Origin: Adenophora triphylla var. japonica
Lineage: Eukaryota > Streptophyta > Magnoliopsida > Asterales > Campanulaceae
Length of the DNA: 64,000 bases
Direction of reading: 5' to 3'
NCBI GenBank assembly: GCA_022495995.1
Contig: JAFEMH010000530.1
Span: forward strand, 434,001-498,000
Each line of letters starts with the position of its first letter. The stretch's first letter is position 1. Positions 12,287-23,398 of the stretch are shown here, one piece after another. Made by a program: the position numbers and the translations under genes. The notes beneath the pieces were generated by a model. The model was given only the letters and a program-made list of their open reading frames with translations, ran no database searches and was not told the origin of the DNA.

Positions 12287-13585
12287 GTCGGAAATTCCGG
12301 GCCGAGGGAACCGAGGGAACCGAAGAACCGTCTCGACGCCGCCGTTACCGTGATCCCGGCAAGGCGCCGACCCGGAAATCAACCACTTTCTCGCTCGCTG
12401 AATGGAGACAAAAGGAAGGGTTTAGGATTCGGAAAAGGGTATTTGGCTCAAGGTTTTCGGGCTTGTGCAATGTGCAGTTACCGATTAAAGTTTACTTAAA
12501 GCACGTTTTCTCAGAGTCCTAATTGGTTGGAAAAGAGCGTGTCTTCTTTTTCGCAACTAATCCTAGAGCTCTAATCAGTGGATCTCGTCACTACGCTTAT
12601 AAGCCCCTCGTTTCCATTGTAGATCATCTTTCTCAGGACGGACTATCCCGAGCGAGGTCTGATAAGGCAAGCGAGTTCCACCGACACAGGAAAAAGTGAA
12701 CTTAAGGCTAGCTGATCACGCAAACTTTCGACGTGTGCGGCGTACGGCCACTGGCCGAGGTCAACGTCCTTAAGTTAAGGCGGGAGTCGTGCCAAAATTT
12801 GGGCATGACCTCTCCTGACTCGCTTGTGCGAGAGACCTTTAGCTTTTAGCGTTGGCCAAGTTGTGGCTGGCATGGTACATACGGCGAGGTTTGGTGACAT
12901 GGTGTCACATTGAACCTTCGGGTATATTTTTCGGCAGAGCTCCGCGTCAAAGTCAAGGCTGAAAAGCTCAAGACTTCGGGTCGGGAACGACCTTCGGTCT
13001 AAAACTCTCGAGCTTGACTCGGAGCGGGGCCCGGCGTAAAAACATACACTTAGGCTTTATGACACGAGCTAAGCCAAAAAACCAACCAGGGTCTTGGACA
13101 AAGTGTGACACAAAGAGTGCATGGCTTACACGGGCTAGGATGGGATGTTTGGGACGACCCCGCGTCCGAAAGGTGTCCGGCGCACCAATCGGAGTGCAAC
13201 CGATAAGGCCATCCCGGGTTAGGGGTTGTAGTGTGCAGTGTAGCGAGGCAGCAAGTGCACGTGAAGTGCGGTGTTCCGAGGCAAAGAAGTGCGCGTAGTG
13301 TGCGGTCACTAAAATTCTTTTTCTCGAGTAAAACAGAGATTTTTCGTAATGTGTCTTAAAGAATTTATGATGCACAGTTCAAAAGACAGCATGAAAATCA
13401 AACATGAATGGGGATGCACAAACATGGTACGATTTTGGAAAGTTGACAATGTAATGCCTTTTGAAAAAAAAACCGTTCGAGGTTTTAAAGTAACACACAC
13501 ATACGAGAACGAGGAAGGGTAAACGAAAGTTTGACCCACGGAAGGCTTTTTTGAAAACATCGGCAGTTTTGAAAAAAGTATCTTT
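12287..13585 (-). other. Element A: untranslated leader between PBS and gag
   Basis: About 1.3 kb of leader, matched by 39223-40503 in B. Related Ogre elements have an extra ORF here. The only sizeable frame (12968-13375, minus) has no recognisable domain and is not kept in B, so I call the leader non-coding. It contains AAAATTTGGGCATGAC-type and CCTTAAGTTAAGG stretches conserved with B. Confidence 0.6.
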
Positions 13586-13603
13586 TCCCCAGCGGAGTCG
13601 CCA
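13586..13603 (-). other. Element A: primer binding site
   Basis: On the minus strand it reads TGGCGACTCCGCTGGGGA, two bases after the LTR end. This matches the tRNA-type primer site used by Tat/Ogre-like elements (reported as arginine tRNA; identity from memory). B has TGGCGACTCATTTGGGGA at 40504-40521. Confidence 0.85.
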
Positions 13604-13997
13604 ACTGAAATTACCCGATTTCGCGCGCGGCGAAAGCGGTTGTCTTTCGCGGAGGGTTGGTGTCTGAGACCTCGCTTCATGGGAAGGAACAAAATGAGGA
13701 GTCGCCACGCGGTTTTTGTATTTTGAGCCCAAAACGTTGAGAAACGGCTATTTGTGAAAAGGTGTCGTTTTTATTGGTAGCAAAAACTTAGGAAAAGGCT
13801 TTTTGAAAAAGGGGATCATTTTTATTGGCAAAGCAAAACGAGTAAAAAGCTTTTAGTACCGTAGATTGTTAGGTTCGGAGGTCAAGTTACGTTTCGGGTA
13901 GAGTATGACGAGATCGCCCGAAACGCCTCGCATGACGAGTCTTTCTACCTTTCTCGAAATCGCGTGTGGGTGTGTGTGTGTGTCTTTTGAAATGGGG

Positions 13998-14329
13998 GCT
14001 TGAATGACAAGCTTAATCTTGGTTTGAATGTCAAACGTTGATTAGGTGACTTTTGAAAAGACGAGCGTTTGAATGACAAACGTCGGTTTGAGTTTGAAAA
14101 GAGCGTTTGCGTGGCAAACGTCGATTTTGAGTTTGAAATGAGCGTTTGCGTGGCAAACGTCGATTTTGAGCCATACGAGTCATTGTTAACGATTTTTACG
14201 GGAAAATGCGTATTAAATGATTTTAAGTGTCAAATGGCGGCTTTGAGTTTCAAGATGAGCATTCGGAGGCCGAACGTCATTTCGCGTTTTGAAAGAGAGT
14301 TCGACGGACGAACTCCGGTTTTGAACCGG
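13998..14329. repeat. Element A LTR: array of short hairpins
   Basis: Eight inverted repeats in about 330 bp, mostly with 5-nt loops. 13998-14012 GCTTG-AATGA-CAAGC; 14022-14036 GTTTG-AATGT-CAAAC; 14066-14082 CGTTTG-AATGA-CAAACG; 14104-14120 and 14143-14159 CGTTTG-CGTGG-CAAACG; 14262-14274 TTCG-GAGGC-CGAA; 14297-14315 GAGTTCG-ACGGA-CGAACTC; 14315-14329 CCGGTT-TTG-AACCGG. Stems differ between units but stay paired. B repeats the array at 40907-41231. Confidence 0.8.
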
Positions 14330-14507
14330 GCATTACATTGTTAACGATTTTTACGGGAAAATACGTATTAAATGACATGCGATCAACGAATCGGGTTGCG
14401 ACTGACTTTTGAAAAGTAAATACTATCACAATCCAAACGGATCGGACTTGTAAATGACAAGATTTAAAGCGGTGTCAACGGAATCAAACGATCCGGATTC
14501 GTAAATG

Positions 14508-14618
14508 ACGATCAACGAGGCCAAACGGCTCGGAATTGTAAATGACGATCAACGAGGCCAAACGGCTCGGAATTGTAAATGACGATCAACAAGGCCAAAC
14601 GGCTCGGAATTGTAAATG
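14508..14618. repeat. Element A LTR: 37-bp tandem repeat, three units
   Basis: Three near-identical copies of a 37-bp unit starting GACGATCAACGAGGCCAAAC. B has two copies (41423-41500), so copy number varies between LTRs of one family. Confidence 0.85.
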
Positions 14619-15050
14619 ACGTGAAAGTAAACGGAACGGGGTCGGAACGCCGTTTTAACCCGTGATTACTTCTCTTACGGAAAGAGAAGAGGATCGAGGG
14701 GCTAAAACATATCGGAACCCGTTAGACGGAGGCGTCTACATTTTGATAACGACGTTCGAAACAGTTATAGCGACTGGCGCGTAAACCGAGACGGAACGGA
14801 AGATTCAGAGAGAGGGAGTTATACCTATGGCTAGGGTCGACTCCTTTGGCTCGGGAGGTGTGTACGGGACACGGAAAGTGATTCGAAAGGTTGTTTCGAA
14901 GTTGTAGGGTGCGTATTTGATCGAAATACGAAGGTTTCACGCGAATCGAGACAAAATGGGAGCTCGGGAAGGGTGAAAACAAGTTTGGACCGTGGGGTAT
15001 GTGAATTTTTGGTGTGAAAAATCCTTTTCTTGCCTTTGACAGCAACTTCT

Positions 15051-15178
15051 ATTTATAGGGTGAAAATTGCAGTAGGAGTCCCACGACTTGACCGAATTTC
15101 TGTGGGGTTTTGGGGATTTTGGAAACTGGGACTTCGGGCAATTTCAGAAAAGTGCACAAAGTGAGTCCCTACGGACTC
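15051..15178 (-). promoter_or_regulatory. Element A LTR promoter: TATA box with two upstream palindromes
   Basis: TATA box (minus) at 15051-15060. Upstream of it lie AGTC-CCAC-GACT at 15077-15088 and GAGTCC-CTAC-GGACTC at 15163-15178. B keeps the layout with changed but still paired stems: AGTCC-GGAC-GGACT at 42009-42022 and AGTCC-TAC-GGACT at 42099-42111, TATA at 41984-41993. Confidence 0.7.
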
Positions 15179-15579
15179 GGGCTTCTTGCAAACCAGTGGG
15201 CATTTTGGTCTTTTCCCTTTGAAATTGATTGAAGGGTGACTAGAGGGAGGTGGCATGGCTGCCACGTGCCCTCTCGAGTCACCACTGAGGTGGAAGATTG
15301 TTCCCTGGTCCCGTTTTGTCCGTTTTTAAAATAACAAATCGGAAATGTCCGAAACGCCCGGAAAGTGCCGAAAAATGCGTTTTCAGGAAAGCCATACTTT
15401 TACGTGAGATGTCACGTGCTAAGTACGGTTCGACGTCGGGATGCACGGGCGCCTCCCGGACGTCTCGTTGGCACAAAGAACGGGAGTTTAACGAGTTCCG
15501 GTTAACCTGGAGCGGGCCAGTTAACGGATTTTGGTTAACTTTCTGACGGATTTGGACGATCCGGATTTGGGTACTTACA

Positions 15580-17621
15580 GTATCACAAAGGCTAAAGCAC
15601 TATATGGAAGCCTTCCCGGTCCGCCTCATTGCAAAAATGGATCCACTGAAATATATCCTAGACAAATCAAATTTGTCTTTGAGACTGGCCAAATGGTACT
15701 TCATGCTCGCGGGATATGACATCACTTACGTCACTCGAAACTCCGTGGGGAGTGTATTCGCAGATCAGTTGGCCGAATTTCCTTGCGACGAAGTGAAGGG
15801 GGAAGACCCGCGATTCCCTGATGAGGACATCATGAGTATAGAAGAAGAAAATAAGTGGCAATTATTTTTCGATGGCGCAGCCAACATGAGAGGGTTCGGC
15901 ATTGGAATGTTATTAGTAGACCCTAACGACATCTACACTCCACTGGCAATACGTCTTGACTTTGACGCCACCAACAACATTACAGAATACGAGGCTTGCA
16001 TAGCGGGACTTGAGGCAGCTCTAGAACGCAACGTGACCGAACTCGAGGTATTCGGGGATTCCCAATTGATCATCAATCAGACATTGAAGAAGTGGAGGGT
16101 CCAAAATCCAACCCATCAAAGATACAATGCCCATCTCCAAGAGTTGGTGCAACAATTCCAAGATGTCTCGTTCCACTACCTTCCCAGAGACAAAAACCGG
16201 TTTGCGGACGCATTGGCCACACTTGCCTCCTTGGTCGAAATCCCTAAAAGAAAAGCAGTCAAACCCTTCAAAATAACATGACGCGCAACTCCTGCATACT
16301 GAGCCGTTATAGATCTCCACGACTGCAAAGACAAATGTTTATCCGAATGTGCCACTGTTGGGAACTCCGAAGAGAAACCATGGTACCATGACATTTGGCA
16401 TTTCATCCTAGATGGAACCATCCCACCTGAGATGCACCCAAAGACTCGGGACGCCCTTAAGAGGTTGGCCGCTAATTACGTCATCACCGCTGGCCGCCTA
16501 TTCAAGAAACATTCCCAAGGGAACCTCCTTTGTGCCACCGAGGAAGAGGCCCAAGAAGTCATGGACCATGTTCATCAGGGCATATGTGGAACCCACATGA
16601 GCGTAAATATGCTCGCCAAAAAGATCATCAGACAAGGGTATTTTTGGCTGACCATGGAAGCCGACTGTACCAAAATGGTCAAGAAGTGCCACAAGTGTCG
16701 ATACACGCCAATCTTCAAAGATGCACCGCCTTCCTTGCTGTACCCTATGACTTCTCCTTGGCCGTTCTCTATATGGGGGATAGACGTGATTGGAAAGGTC
16801 ACACCCATAGGAGCCAACGGACACCGCTTCGTCCTAGTAGCTATCGACTACTTCACTAAGTGGGCCGAGGCCGCCTCCTACAAAGTTTTGAATGCCGTAA
16901 AGGTTGCAGAGTTCATCAAGCACAACATCATCTGCCGGTATGGGGTTCCGCAAGAGATGATATCCGATAATGGGTCCCACTTCGAGAAGGAAACCGATCG
17001 CCTACTAACCGAATACAAAATCACAAGGCACAAGTCGTCTCCTTACAGACCTCAAACGAACGGAGCAGTTGAAGCCGCGAACAAAACAATCGAGACTATC
17101 ATCAGAAAATGGCAGTCACCGGAAAAGATTGGCCCGACAAGCTACCATTCGCACTATGGGGATACCGCACTTCGGTCCGAACAGCTACAGGAGAGACTCC
17201 CTACGCCCTCACATTCGGAATGGAGGCTGTCTTACCGATAGAATTGGAAATACCGTCACTACGGGTTCTCCTAGAAAACCAAGTGAACGAGGTCGACTGG
17301 CTAGGAAGCAGATACGAAGAGTTGGCCCTGTTGGACGAAAGAAGGTTGAAAGCAGCCGAACATACTCAAGCTTACCAAAGAAGAATGGCAAGAGCTTTCA
17401 ACAAAAAGGTCAAGACGAGGAACATCAGAGTAGGTGACCTGGTTCTCCGTGAGCACCGTCCTGGACCTTTCAACCCGCTAGGCAAGTGGGGACCAAGATG
17501 GATAGGACCCTACATTGTGAAGAAGATATTCTCTGGGGGAGCCCTTCAGCTGGTAGACTTAGACGGAGATCAACTACCGAAGCCGGTCAACATGGACAAG
17601 CTCAAGAAGTACTTCGCGTGA
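15580..17621 (+). pseudogene. Element D: RNase H and integrase
   Basis: Well preserved pol C-terminus. RNase H: WQLFFDGAAN with its aspartate (about 15856-15890), NITEYEACIAGLEAA with the glutamate (about 15975-16015), FGDSQLIINQ (about 16050-16080), DKNRFADALATLASL (about 16190-16235). Integrase: HHCC zinc region ending KKCHKC (about 16680-16700), WGIDVIGKV (about 16775), SDNGSHF (about 16965), NGAVEAANKTI (about 17060-17090), so the D,D,E triad is complete. The C-terminal PRWIGPYIV...KLKKYFA region ends at a stop at 17619-17621. Defects are in-frame TGA codons near 16279 and 16300 and one frameshift near 17107. There is no chromodomain, as expected for the Tat lineage. Confidence 0.9.
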
Positions 17622-18095
17622 CTTGCCCTCCTCAAAAGGAATCGCTCGCTAGGTTGAAAATCCCGGAAAGGACGGCCTAGGCAAAAATTAGAGCTAGCAC
17701 AAGAAAAGAAGCCCGCTAGATTGAAAACCCGAAAGGGCGGTCTAGGCAAAAGAAAGGGTGTGCATACAAAAAAAAAAAAAAAAGGAGGCTTATCTCGCGC
17801 GAGATTACCCTCGCACGGAGCCGTATTTTGTCCTTTTCTCAAAAATGAACTACGTTAGACCTGAGCCTCTTATTTAATTGCTGTAAAAGAGGAACGTAGG
17901 CAGCCTTCGGGTTCGGTCTAATCAAATAAATAAATCTACTTTTGTCCTTTATTAATCAAATGCATTTTCATTAATGACAAAAGGGAAATCCTAACCACAA
18001 CGACTAATTTGCTAAGCTAACAAACTCGAAAAAAAATACTAATAAAAGCAAAACAATTGATCTATCAAAGCAATCTCTTGGTACTCCTAAAAGAT
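17622..18095 (+). other. Element D: post-integrase region with conserved 3' box and palindrome
   Basis: Non-coding. An A-rich tract lies at about 17768-17783 and the perfect palindrome ATCTCGCGCGAGAT at 17792-17805. The conserved 3' box at 17847-17904 begins GAACTACG, has CTGAG, a CCTCTT/AAGAGG hairpin and AACGTAGGCAGCC. The same box occurs in B (28354-28410), in C (53108-53156) and, just before the polypurine tracts, in D (23399-23444) and C (57989-58038). Confidence 0.75.
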
Positions 18096-19615
18096 CTAGC
18101 CTTTCATTGACTTGGTAGGCCGGCGGACATGATCTCCACCGTCGTCGTGATCCTCCTTGCGCTTTGAGCCCCGCAAAGCAGAGCATCCCTCGAGGCGATC
18201 AAAAACAGAGTCAAGACGATCAAAAACAGATCCTGAGAGCCTATTGAAGACATGGGGCCTATCTAAAGCTTGCGTCTTTCCAGGCATCCCCTTGCTTCGC
18301 CTCTCGTACCAATCCCCATCGAGAAAATCCTGAGTTGGATCAGTTCGCACATTAGCAGGATCAGACTGAGCCTCGCTCCTTCGCAAAATACTGCTAGCTA
18401 CAAAAGAATCTCCTAGCAGTGAAAGCCGCAGATCATCAATCTTCTCTGCACTAGGATGACCGGTATGAAGGAACCAATCCAAGTACTTATCAGACAAGAA
18501 GATACTTGCATTAAAAGTCCGAAGGTTCGACCAGCGATCCCGACTAGTTCCTTCACCCCATGCTTGAACTAGCGCCTGCGCAAACTCTACACCAATATAA
18601 GACACTTCACGAGAAGCTCCTTCGAAAAGATAAGTGTCCCCGCCGCCGACCGAGCTGACGGAGCACCCGCTTGGGGAAATAAAAGGAGGAATCGCGCAAA
18701 CCCGGAAGAACAACCCTGTCAAAACCCTTGGTATTGGCAACATACTTGTTCAACCTCCAATAAGGTGGACACCAAAGAATGTCAGCAGTTTCGGTCTTCG
18801 CAATCAACTCAGCCCATTCATCCACTGAAAGATCCTTGATCAATAACTTTCGCGTATGATATGTGAAAGGAGAATATTCCAATGGGGGACCCACCAACTT
18901 GAGATGCTCCCTAAGCCAAATAGTCAATGTAAGAGGACTCCCTTGAGTCATGACACCGGTCCTATGCAGCTCGTCAAGACCATGCAGGGTCTCACCCAAG
19001 ATTAGCGGAATAATGTTCCTAGAACGTTTTCTAGCCTGCAGAACAATTTCCACAAGTTGGGAGTCGACCAAGCCGTCCCTACATGTAAATAGAACATCTC
19101 CGAAAAGGAAAAGAGCCAGAAAGTTCCGTTTATAGACATGAAAAGCGTCATCATCTGAATCACCGCTGAAGCATCCCGGAAAAGAAGAGAAATCAACCCA
19201 CTTCATGCGAACCAACTCATAGCAAGTATCAAGGGGGATCCCTAACAATTCATTCAAAGCTTCCGAATGATTCCTATTGTACTTAGGAACAAAGAATCTC
19301 ACCACCAAAGGCATATCCAAGATAATGGCAAATTCCTCCACGTAGGCACCATCTCATTCAAAGAAAAATTGAAAAGATGAATAGAGGGATCCCAAAATCG
19401 AACAAAGACCCCGCAAGAGATTCCAATCCTGTTGGAGGTTCTTCAAGGTAAAAAGGATTCTCGAATCCGAATTCTCGCAATAAACTTATTGCGAGATCGG
19501 TTGCGAAACGACCTCACAAAATCCCTTGATGCTTGCTTGAAAGATGCAATCACTTCGCACGACAGAGAAAATCATCGACAATCATGGACGCTGGGGCAAT
19601 CTCCTTGGAAGCCAT
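18096..19615 (-). pseudogene. Element D: antisense PMD/DUF7745-like gene (second antisense gene)
   Basis: Gene on the strand opposite to gag-pol. From the ATG at 19615 (M-A-S-K-E-I) the product would contain a FWDPSIHLFNFSLNEMVPT block (about 19350-19420), EEFAIILDMPL, PKYNRNHSEALNELLGIP (about 19225-19285), FLALFLFGDVLF (about 19085-19120), IIPLILGETLHGLDELHR (about 18960-19015), a LTLTIWLREHLK block, and near the C-terminus ASIFLSDKYLDWFLH (about 18470-18510) and a lysine/arginine-rich tail. This block order is that of plant mobile domain-related proteins often annotated as DUF7745; the family name is from memory. The N-terminal part has stops and there is a frameshift near 18640. The relative in F (44214-45771) has the same blocks. 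Function unknown. Confidence 0.65.
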
Positions 19616-19713
19616 GGATCGTAGGGTTGAAGAAGAAGACAAGAATTTCACCCTAACGTAATATCTCTAGAGTTTGTAAGGCTAGAATGAGGTATCCGGC
19701 CGGACTACGTGGT

Positions 19714-19812
19714 GATTTTATAGGGAAAACCGACAAAATCCTATTCGGAAAAGAAGAGATCTCTCGCTCGACTAGCGTGTCTCGTGCGAGACACCTTATC
19801 TCGCGCGAGATA
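19714..19812 (-). promoter_or_regulatory. Element D: promoter of the second antisense gene, with paired palindromes
   Basis: TATA box on the minus strand (CCCTATAAAATC, 19714-19725) about 100 bp before the ATG at 19615. About 55 bp further upstream is a palindrome pair: GTGTCTC-GTGC-GAGACAC (19777-19794) and TATCTC-GCGC-GAGATA (19797-19812). The same words lie upstream of the PMD gene TATA box and in the LTR of this element. Confidence 0.65.
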
Positions 19813-20435
19813 TTGCTACGGCAAAACAAAGAACAGCTTCGCTCAAACAACAATCTAGCCCCGACTTGACGAAGCAAGTCTCGAAAACCCGTGTGTACAG
19901 CTCATAACATGCAGTAAAAACACCAAGATGAGGGCTCAAAATTGTGGCCTAACGGCCATTCCATTCCATTTCCAAAAACATGGAAAGTCGAGAAAGTTAA
20001 TTAACTAACTAATTAGACCTAGGATTAGGGGTTAAGAAAAACCATTGTTTGTGCTACCTACTTGTTCCTAACAGTACCAAAAGAAAAGAAAATTGTCCTG
20101 GGCCCACCCGGCCAATATATACAAATCATCGTAAATCAAATAAAGAGAAAAGGAGGGGATCACGCCATCAAATCGCCCGAGCCGCCGCACCTCCGCCATC
20201 ACCGCCACGGGGCCGCCATCCCTCCTCGATCTCTTGGCTCCGCAAGTAGGGGTCATCGCCGAGGCCACCGTCGAGGCCGCCAAAGACGCCTTGTGGAACA
20301 GCCTCTCGGACAGTCCGACACTGCAGCCATCGGGCCCCGCCATCTTGGTCGCTCCACGATTATAATCGGCCGCGGACAGAGTAACCTAACAACAAAAGAA
20401 AAAGAAAATGCTCAGAAGAAGTCGGACATATACAC
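19813..20435 (-). other. Element D: region between the two antisense genes
   Basis: About 620 bp. 19860-20060 shows nothing recognisable. At about 20150-20385 (minus) a GTTAG splice-acceptor-like sequence is followed by an open stretch (ADYNRGATKMAGPDG...) that could be a fifth exon of the PMD gene. C, B and F have no counterpart, so this is only a possibility. Confidence 0.35.
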
Positions 20436-22409
20436 TTATATGGACGAATACGAGAGACAACACAAACAGAAACTTACCGAAGATACGTCAGCCGGGAGAC
20501 GGTAGCCCTCGGGAATCTGGTCAGGAGACGGGATGTATCCCACCATTGGCATGCTCCCCATCATGTACGTGTAGCTCAAATGGCCGTAGTCTGGGGCAAA
20601 AGGCACAGAACCAGTGGCCTGAGAGGAAGTACTAGGGGCTGAGAAACCTGAAGCGTGCGCAGGCGGAGCCACGAGCATGTGATCGCCTATCCCCCACCGT
20701 GAGGGGACCCATCGCCCGAGGCGTAAACTCGCATAAGAAGCCCCGGGATCACGCAAGCCGTCGCCGCATCACCCACCAAAAGACCTGCATAATCATCCTC
20801 TGGAATGGAATGGGTGGGATACATCGCCCTCGGCGGATCCGCCGGCACGCTATATGGCAGGCTACCCCGGCCATGCTATGGGAAGACCCGCTCACCAAGA
20901 TACATGGTATCGCCCTCCAAAAATGCCAAGATCCTCTCGCATCGCAAAGAGCATCCCAAGCACGATACACCTCTCGCTCCAACAGTGGTCCAGGGGTATA
21001 GGCCTAGCCTCTCATACTCGAAGGTATCCAACATAGCCCGCGCCTCCGCCACCGTCAGGGTCCAATCCTGGTTCTCCGCCTCATCAACGGTCCGATTCGG
21101 GTGGCTCCACCTCCTGATATCCGGAACAAAGGGGCCCGGCTCTCCAACTCAAATCTATACAGCCCGAGAACAAAGATAGCCCCATATCTCGCACAAAGAA
21201 AATGTATCAAATTCAAGATGAAACACACAGAGCATACGTACAAAGAGCGTAAATGTAATCAAAAGGCATACCTCCTGTGCATAAGAATACCCCGACAGGA
21301 ATCCTTGGTGTTCCTACACGCCTCATCCATGGCGTGGTAGCAAGAGGCCAGCCCCGCCGAGCCCCAATCATATCCGCTCACCTCATCCAGTTTACCAACA
21401 AACGTAATGTAGAAAGACGGGCCGTAGAAGAGTGGTTCGCAAAGATGGTCTCGTAAAGAATATACCAGAGGGCACCCCTCACCGGCCGATCGCTGATCGC
21501 ATTTTGGCTTCTCAAAGATACTCCTCAATCCGACGCCGGAGGGGTGTCAACTCAAAGAAGAAACCCCTTGACCTTGTTAGGGGGAAACCAATCAACCGCT
21601 CCACGCACTGACTCGCAGCTTATAACCCGAAAACTTCGGCAGGGGATCGCCAATGAACTCTAACCCCGTGATAGCCGTAAAATCGCCTGAGTCATAGTCG
21701 CTTCCCGAAGCGCAAATGAACGGTGTGGGTAGTGTCCCACCACCTCTCCCGAATAGCCTCGGAGAACTTGGGGGTCCGCCTAATTCCCCGGAGATTGTCA
21801 ACAAAAGTCAAAAGACCCGTTTGGGCCACCCTATCTCGAACGCCATCAAGGTCCTTGATCTTGTCCCACACCTCCTTAGCCAACTTCGGGCTTCCTCGAC
21901 AATTCTTCGTTGACTTATATGACTGCAAAACAGAGGAAAAACAGAGAGGGCAATATTAGAAATCATTCCATGTCAAAAAATCAATGAAATAGAAGAAATT
22001 TTTCATTGGGGCATTTCATCAAACACTTGGCGTACAAGAAAAGCTTGCCCAAGGGTGTCATTCATGATCCGAATCAACCTCTCCTACAATCCATGATATG
22101 TAGGAGGCTCATACACGCACAATGCAACAACAATCATCCAAAGAAATGCACAAAATCAATGCATGCAAGAGGAACCTAGTTCTAGGCATGAACAAGGACA
22201 AAAGCCATTGATGAAATTTTGAATTCAAAGGAAAAGGAATTCAAGCTCAATGCAACGTGAGAAATAAGAGTTGAGAAAGAAGCTCTTACCAAGCCCTCCC
22301 GAACAGCGGTGGAGATGTGCGCATGCCTATCAAAAGTAAGATCATCGCGAGGGTAATCCTTCCCTAGCAAATAGCTCCCCAAAATCGGATTCCTTTGTTC
22401 TTGAGCCAT
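20436..22409 (-). pseudogene. Element D: antisense plant mobile domain (PMD, MAIN-like) gene, decayed
   Basis: Multi-exon gene opposite to gag-pol. Exon 1: 22409-22290, ATG then A-Q-E-Q-R-N-P-I-L-G, donor GTAAGAGC, 40 codons, phase 0. Exon 2 from 21922 (acceptor TTTTGCAG): KLAKEVWDKIKDLDGVRD, then the PMD signature RWWDTTHTVHLRFG (about 21710-21755), FTAITGLEFIGDPLPKF in a shifted frame (about 21625-21680), and VSGYDWGSAGLASCYHAMDE (about 21310-21370). The donor is near 21290. A further exon begins WGYL near 21195, and the proline-rich C-terminal part lies at 20436-20756. At least one frameshift lies near 21690. Exon structure matches the intact copy in C. PMD proteins of this type (MAIN/MAIL1) are nuclear; several are found inside transposons. 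Confidence 0.72.
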
Positions 22410-22555
22410 GGATTATGGAGGGAGAAAGGATTGGAAAGTGATTGGGAGGAAGAAATACCAAGCAAATCCACAAAAAATCACGGAGAAAAGGACCTTGGCT
22501 CGAGCTAAGGAGAGAAAATTTTGAGAGGGATGTTTTCAAAATGAGCAAGAGCTGT

Positions 22556-22614
22556 TGTTTATATGCCCCGACAGTACAAGTCTCGCGCGGTATATCTTAT
22601 CTCGCCGCGAGATA
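22556..22614 (-). promoter_or_regulatory. Element D: promoter of the antisense PMD gene
   Basis: Minus-strand TATA box (GCATATAAACAAC, about 22553-22565), 149 bp before the ATG at 22409. Just upstream are a degenerate GTCTCGCGCGG word (22580-22590) and a perfect 17-bp palindrome, TATCTCGC-C-GCGAGATA (22598-22614). Confidence 0.62.
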
Positions 22615-22838
22615 TACCTTCTGGAAAGTGACCAAATTGTCCTCGACAATAAGCATCTACGCAACGTCAAAATTCAAAATTTTGACACATTTACCCTTGG
22701 AAATGATAAACTAGCAGGGAAACGTGGAAAACCCAGCACCGCAAGTCACGGAACGAGCCAAGCGTGACATGCGCACGATCGCCCGGTATGGCACCAGTCG
22801 CCCGAAAACCGAGTGGTCCAAAGATCAACTCAATCCAC

Positions 22839-23180
22839 ATGATTCAGAGCCCAGAAAGGTGAATCATCAAAAAAGAAAAAGCCCGGTCCAATGCCCAAAC
22901 AGGTGGATCGTCATCAAAAAAAAAAAAAGCCCGGTCCAACGCCCAAACAGGTGGATCGTCATCAGAAAAGCTCGGTCCAATGCCCAAATAGGTGGATCGT
23001 CAAACCAAAAGCTCGGTCCAACGCCCAAACAGGTGGATCGTCATCAGAAAAGCCCGATCCAAGGCCCAAACAGGTGGATCGTCATCAGAAAAGCTCGATT
23101 CAACGCCCAAACAGGTGAATCGTCATCCCCAACAACAAAAAGCCTGATTCGGAGCCCAGAAAGGCGAATCGTCACAAAAT
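22839..23180. repeat. Element D: tandem repeat of about 40 bp before the polypurine tract
   Basis: Seven to eight imperfect units containing a GCCCAAACAGGTGGATCGTC core, with A-rich spacers of varying length. The first and last units are more diverged (CAGAGCCCAGAAAGG-type), and another diverged unit lies near 23237. Plus-strand frames through it are repeat artefacts. Element C has a different repeat in the same place. Confidence 0.8.
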
Positions 23181-23398
23181 CGACAGGACTCAGGGGATCG
23201 AGCAGGTAAGCCTTTGTGTTCTAACATAGTTTCTACAGGTTCGGAGCCCAGATAGGCAAATTTTCAGACAGGCAGGTATATTCTGAACTGGGTCTTGATT
23301 TGATTCCTCAGTATGAATTTACCTTTTCAAAAACAAAATCTCCACGATTTTCAAATGATTTTCAAAATACCTAAAGCAGCCTTTTCGTGTTTTGGAGT

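Larger units (their letters stand above)
2191..15579 (-). mobile_element. Element A: Tat/Ogre-like Ty3/gypsy retrotransposon, 3' end missing
   Basis: Long gypsy element transcribed leftward. From right to left: 5' LTR (15579-13606), PBS, leader, gag, a first protease, a 2.7-kb unknown segment, a second protease with a G-patch-like region, RT, RNase H and part of integrase, where it is cut at 2191. It is a close relative of element B (about 29190-42516), alignable over almost its whole length at an offset near 27 kb. The coding part is full of frameshifts against B. The right LTR terminus is intact (reads TGTAAGTACC on the minus strand) and directly abuts RNase H codons of element D, so A most likely inserted into D. 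Its left target duplication and 3' LTR are not in the window. Confidence 0.85.
13606..15579 (-). repeat. Element A: 5' LTR
   Basis: Long terminal repeat of about 1974 bp. On the minus strand it begins TGTAAGTACC (15579) and ends ATTTCA (13606). It aligns throughout with the LTR of B (40523-42516). A TATA box reads CCCTATAAAT on the minus strand at 15051-15060. It contains an array of short hairpins (13998-14329), a 37-bp tandem repeat (14508-14618), a GT microsatellite near 13968-13983 and promoter palindromes (15077-15178). Confidence 0.88.

Noticed and set aside
12968..13375. Possible Ogre-type ORF1 between PBS and gag of A
   Set aside because: The frame is not kept in B, its composition looks random, and it starts close to the PBS in sequence that A and B share only as non-coding DNA.
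2191..15579. Explaining the CTG/CAG differences between A and B by methyl-cytosine deamination or a RIP-like process
   Set aside because: The changes include inserted C and T-to-C replacement (CTG to CTCG or CCG), which deamination does not produce.
20068..20505. 147-codon plus-strand frame in D
   Set aside because: Opposite to a possible PMD exon, histidine/arginine-rich, no recognisable content.
22839..23180. Regularly spaced repeats resembling a CRISPR array
   Set aside because: Units are contiguous and imperfect without unique spacers, and the context is a plant retrotransposon.
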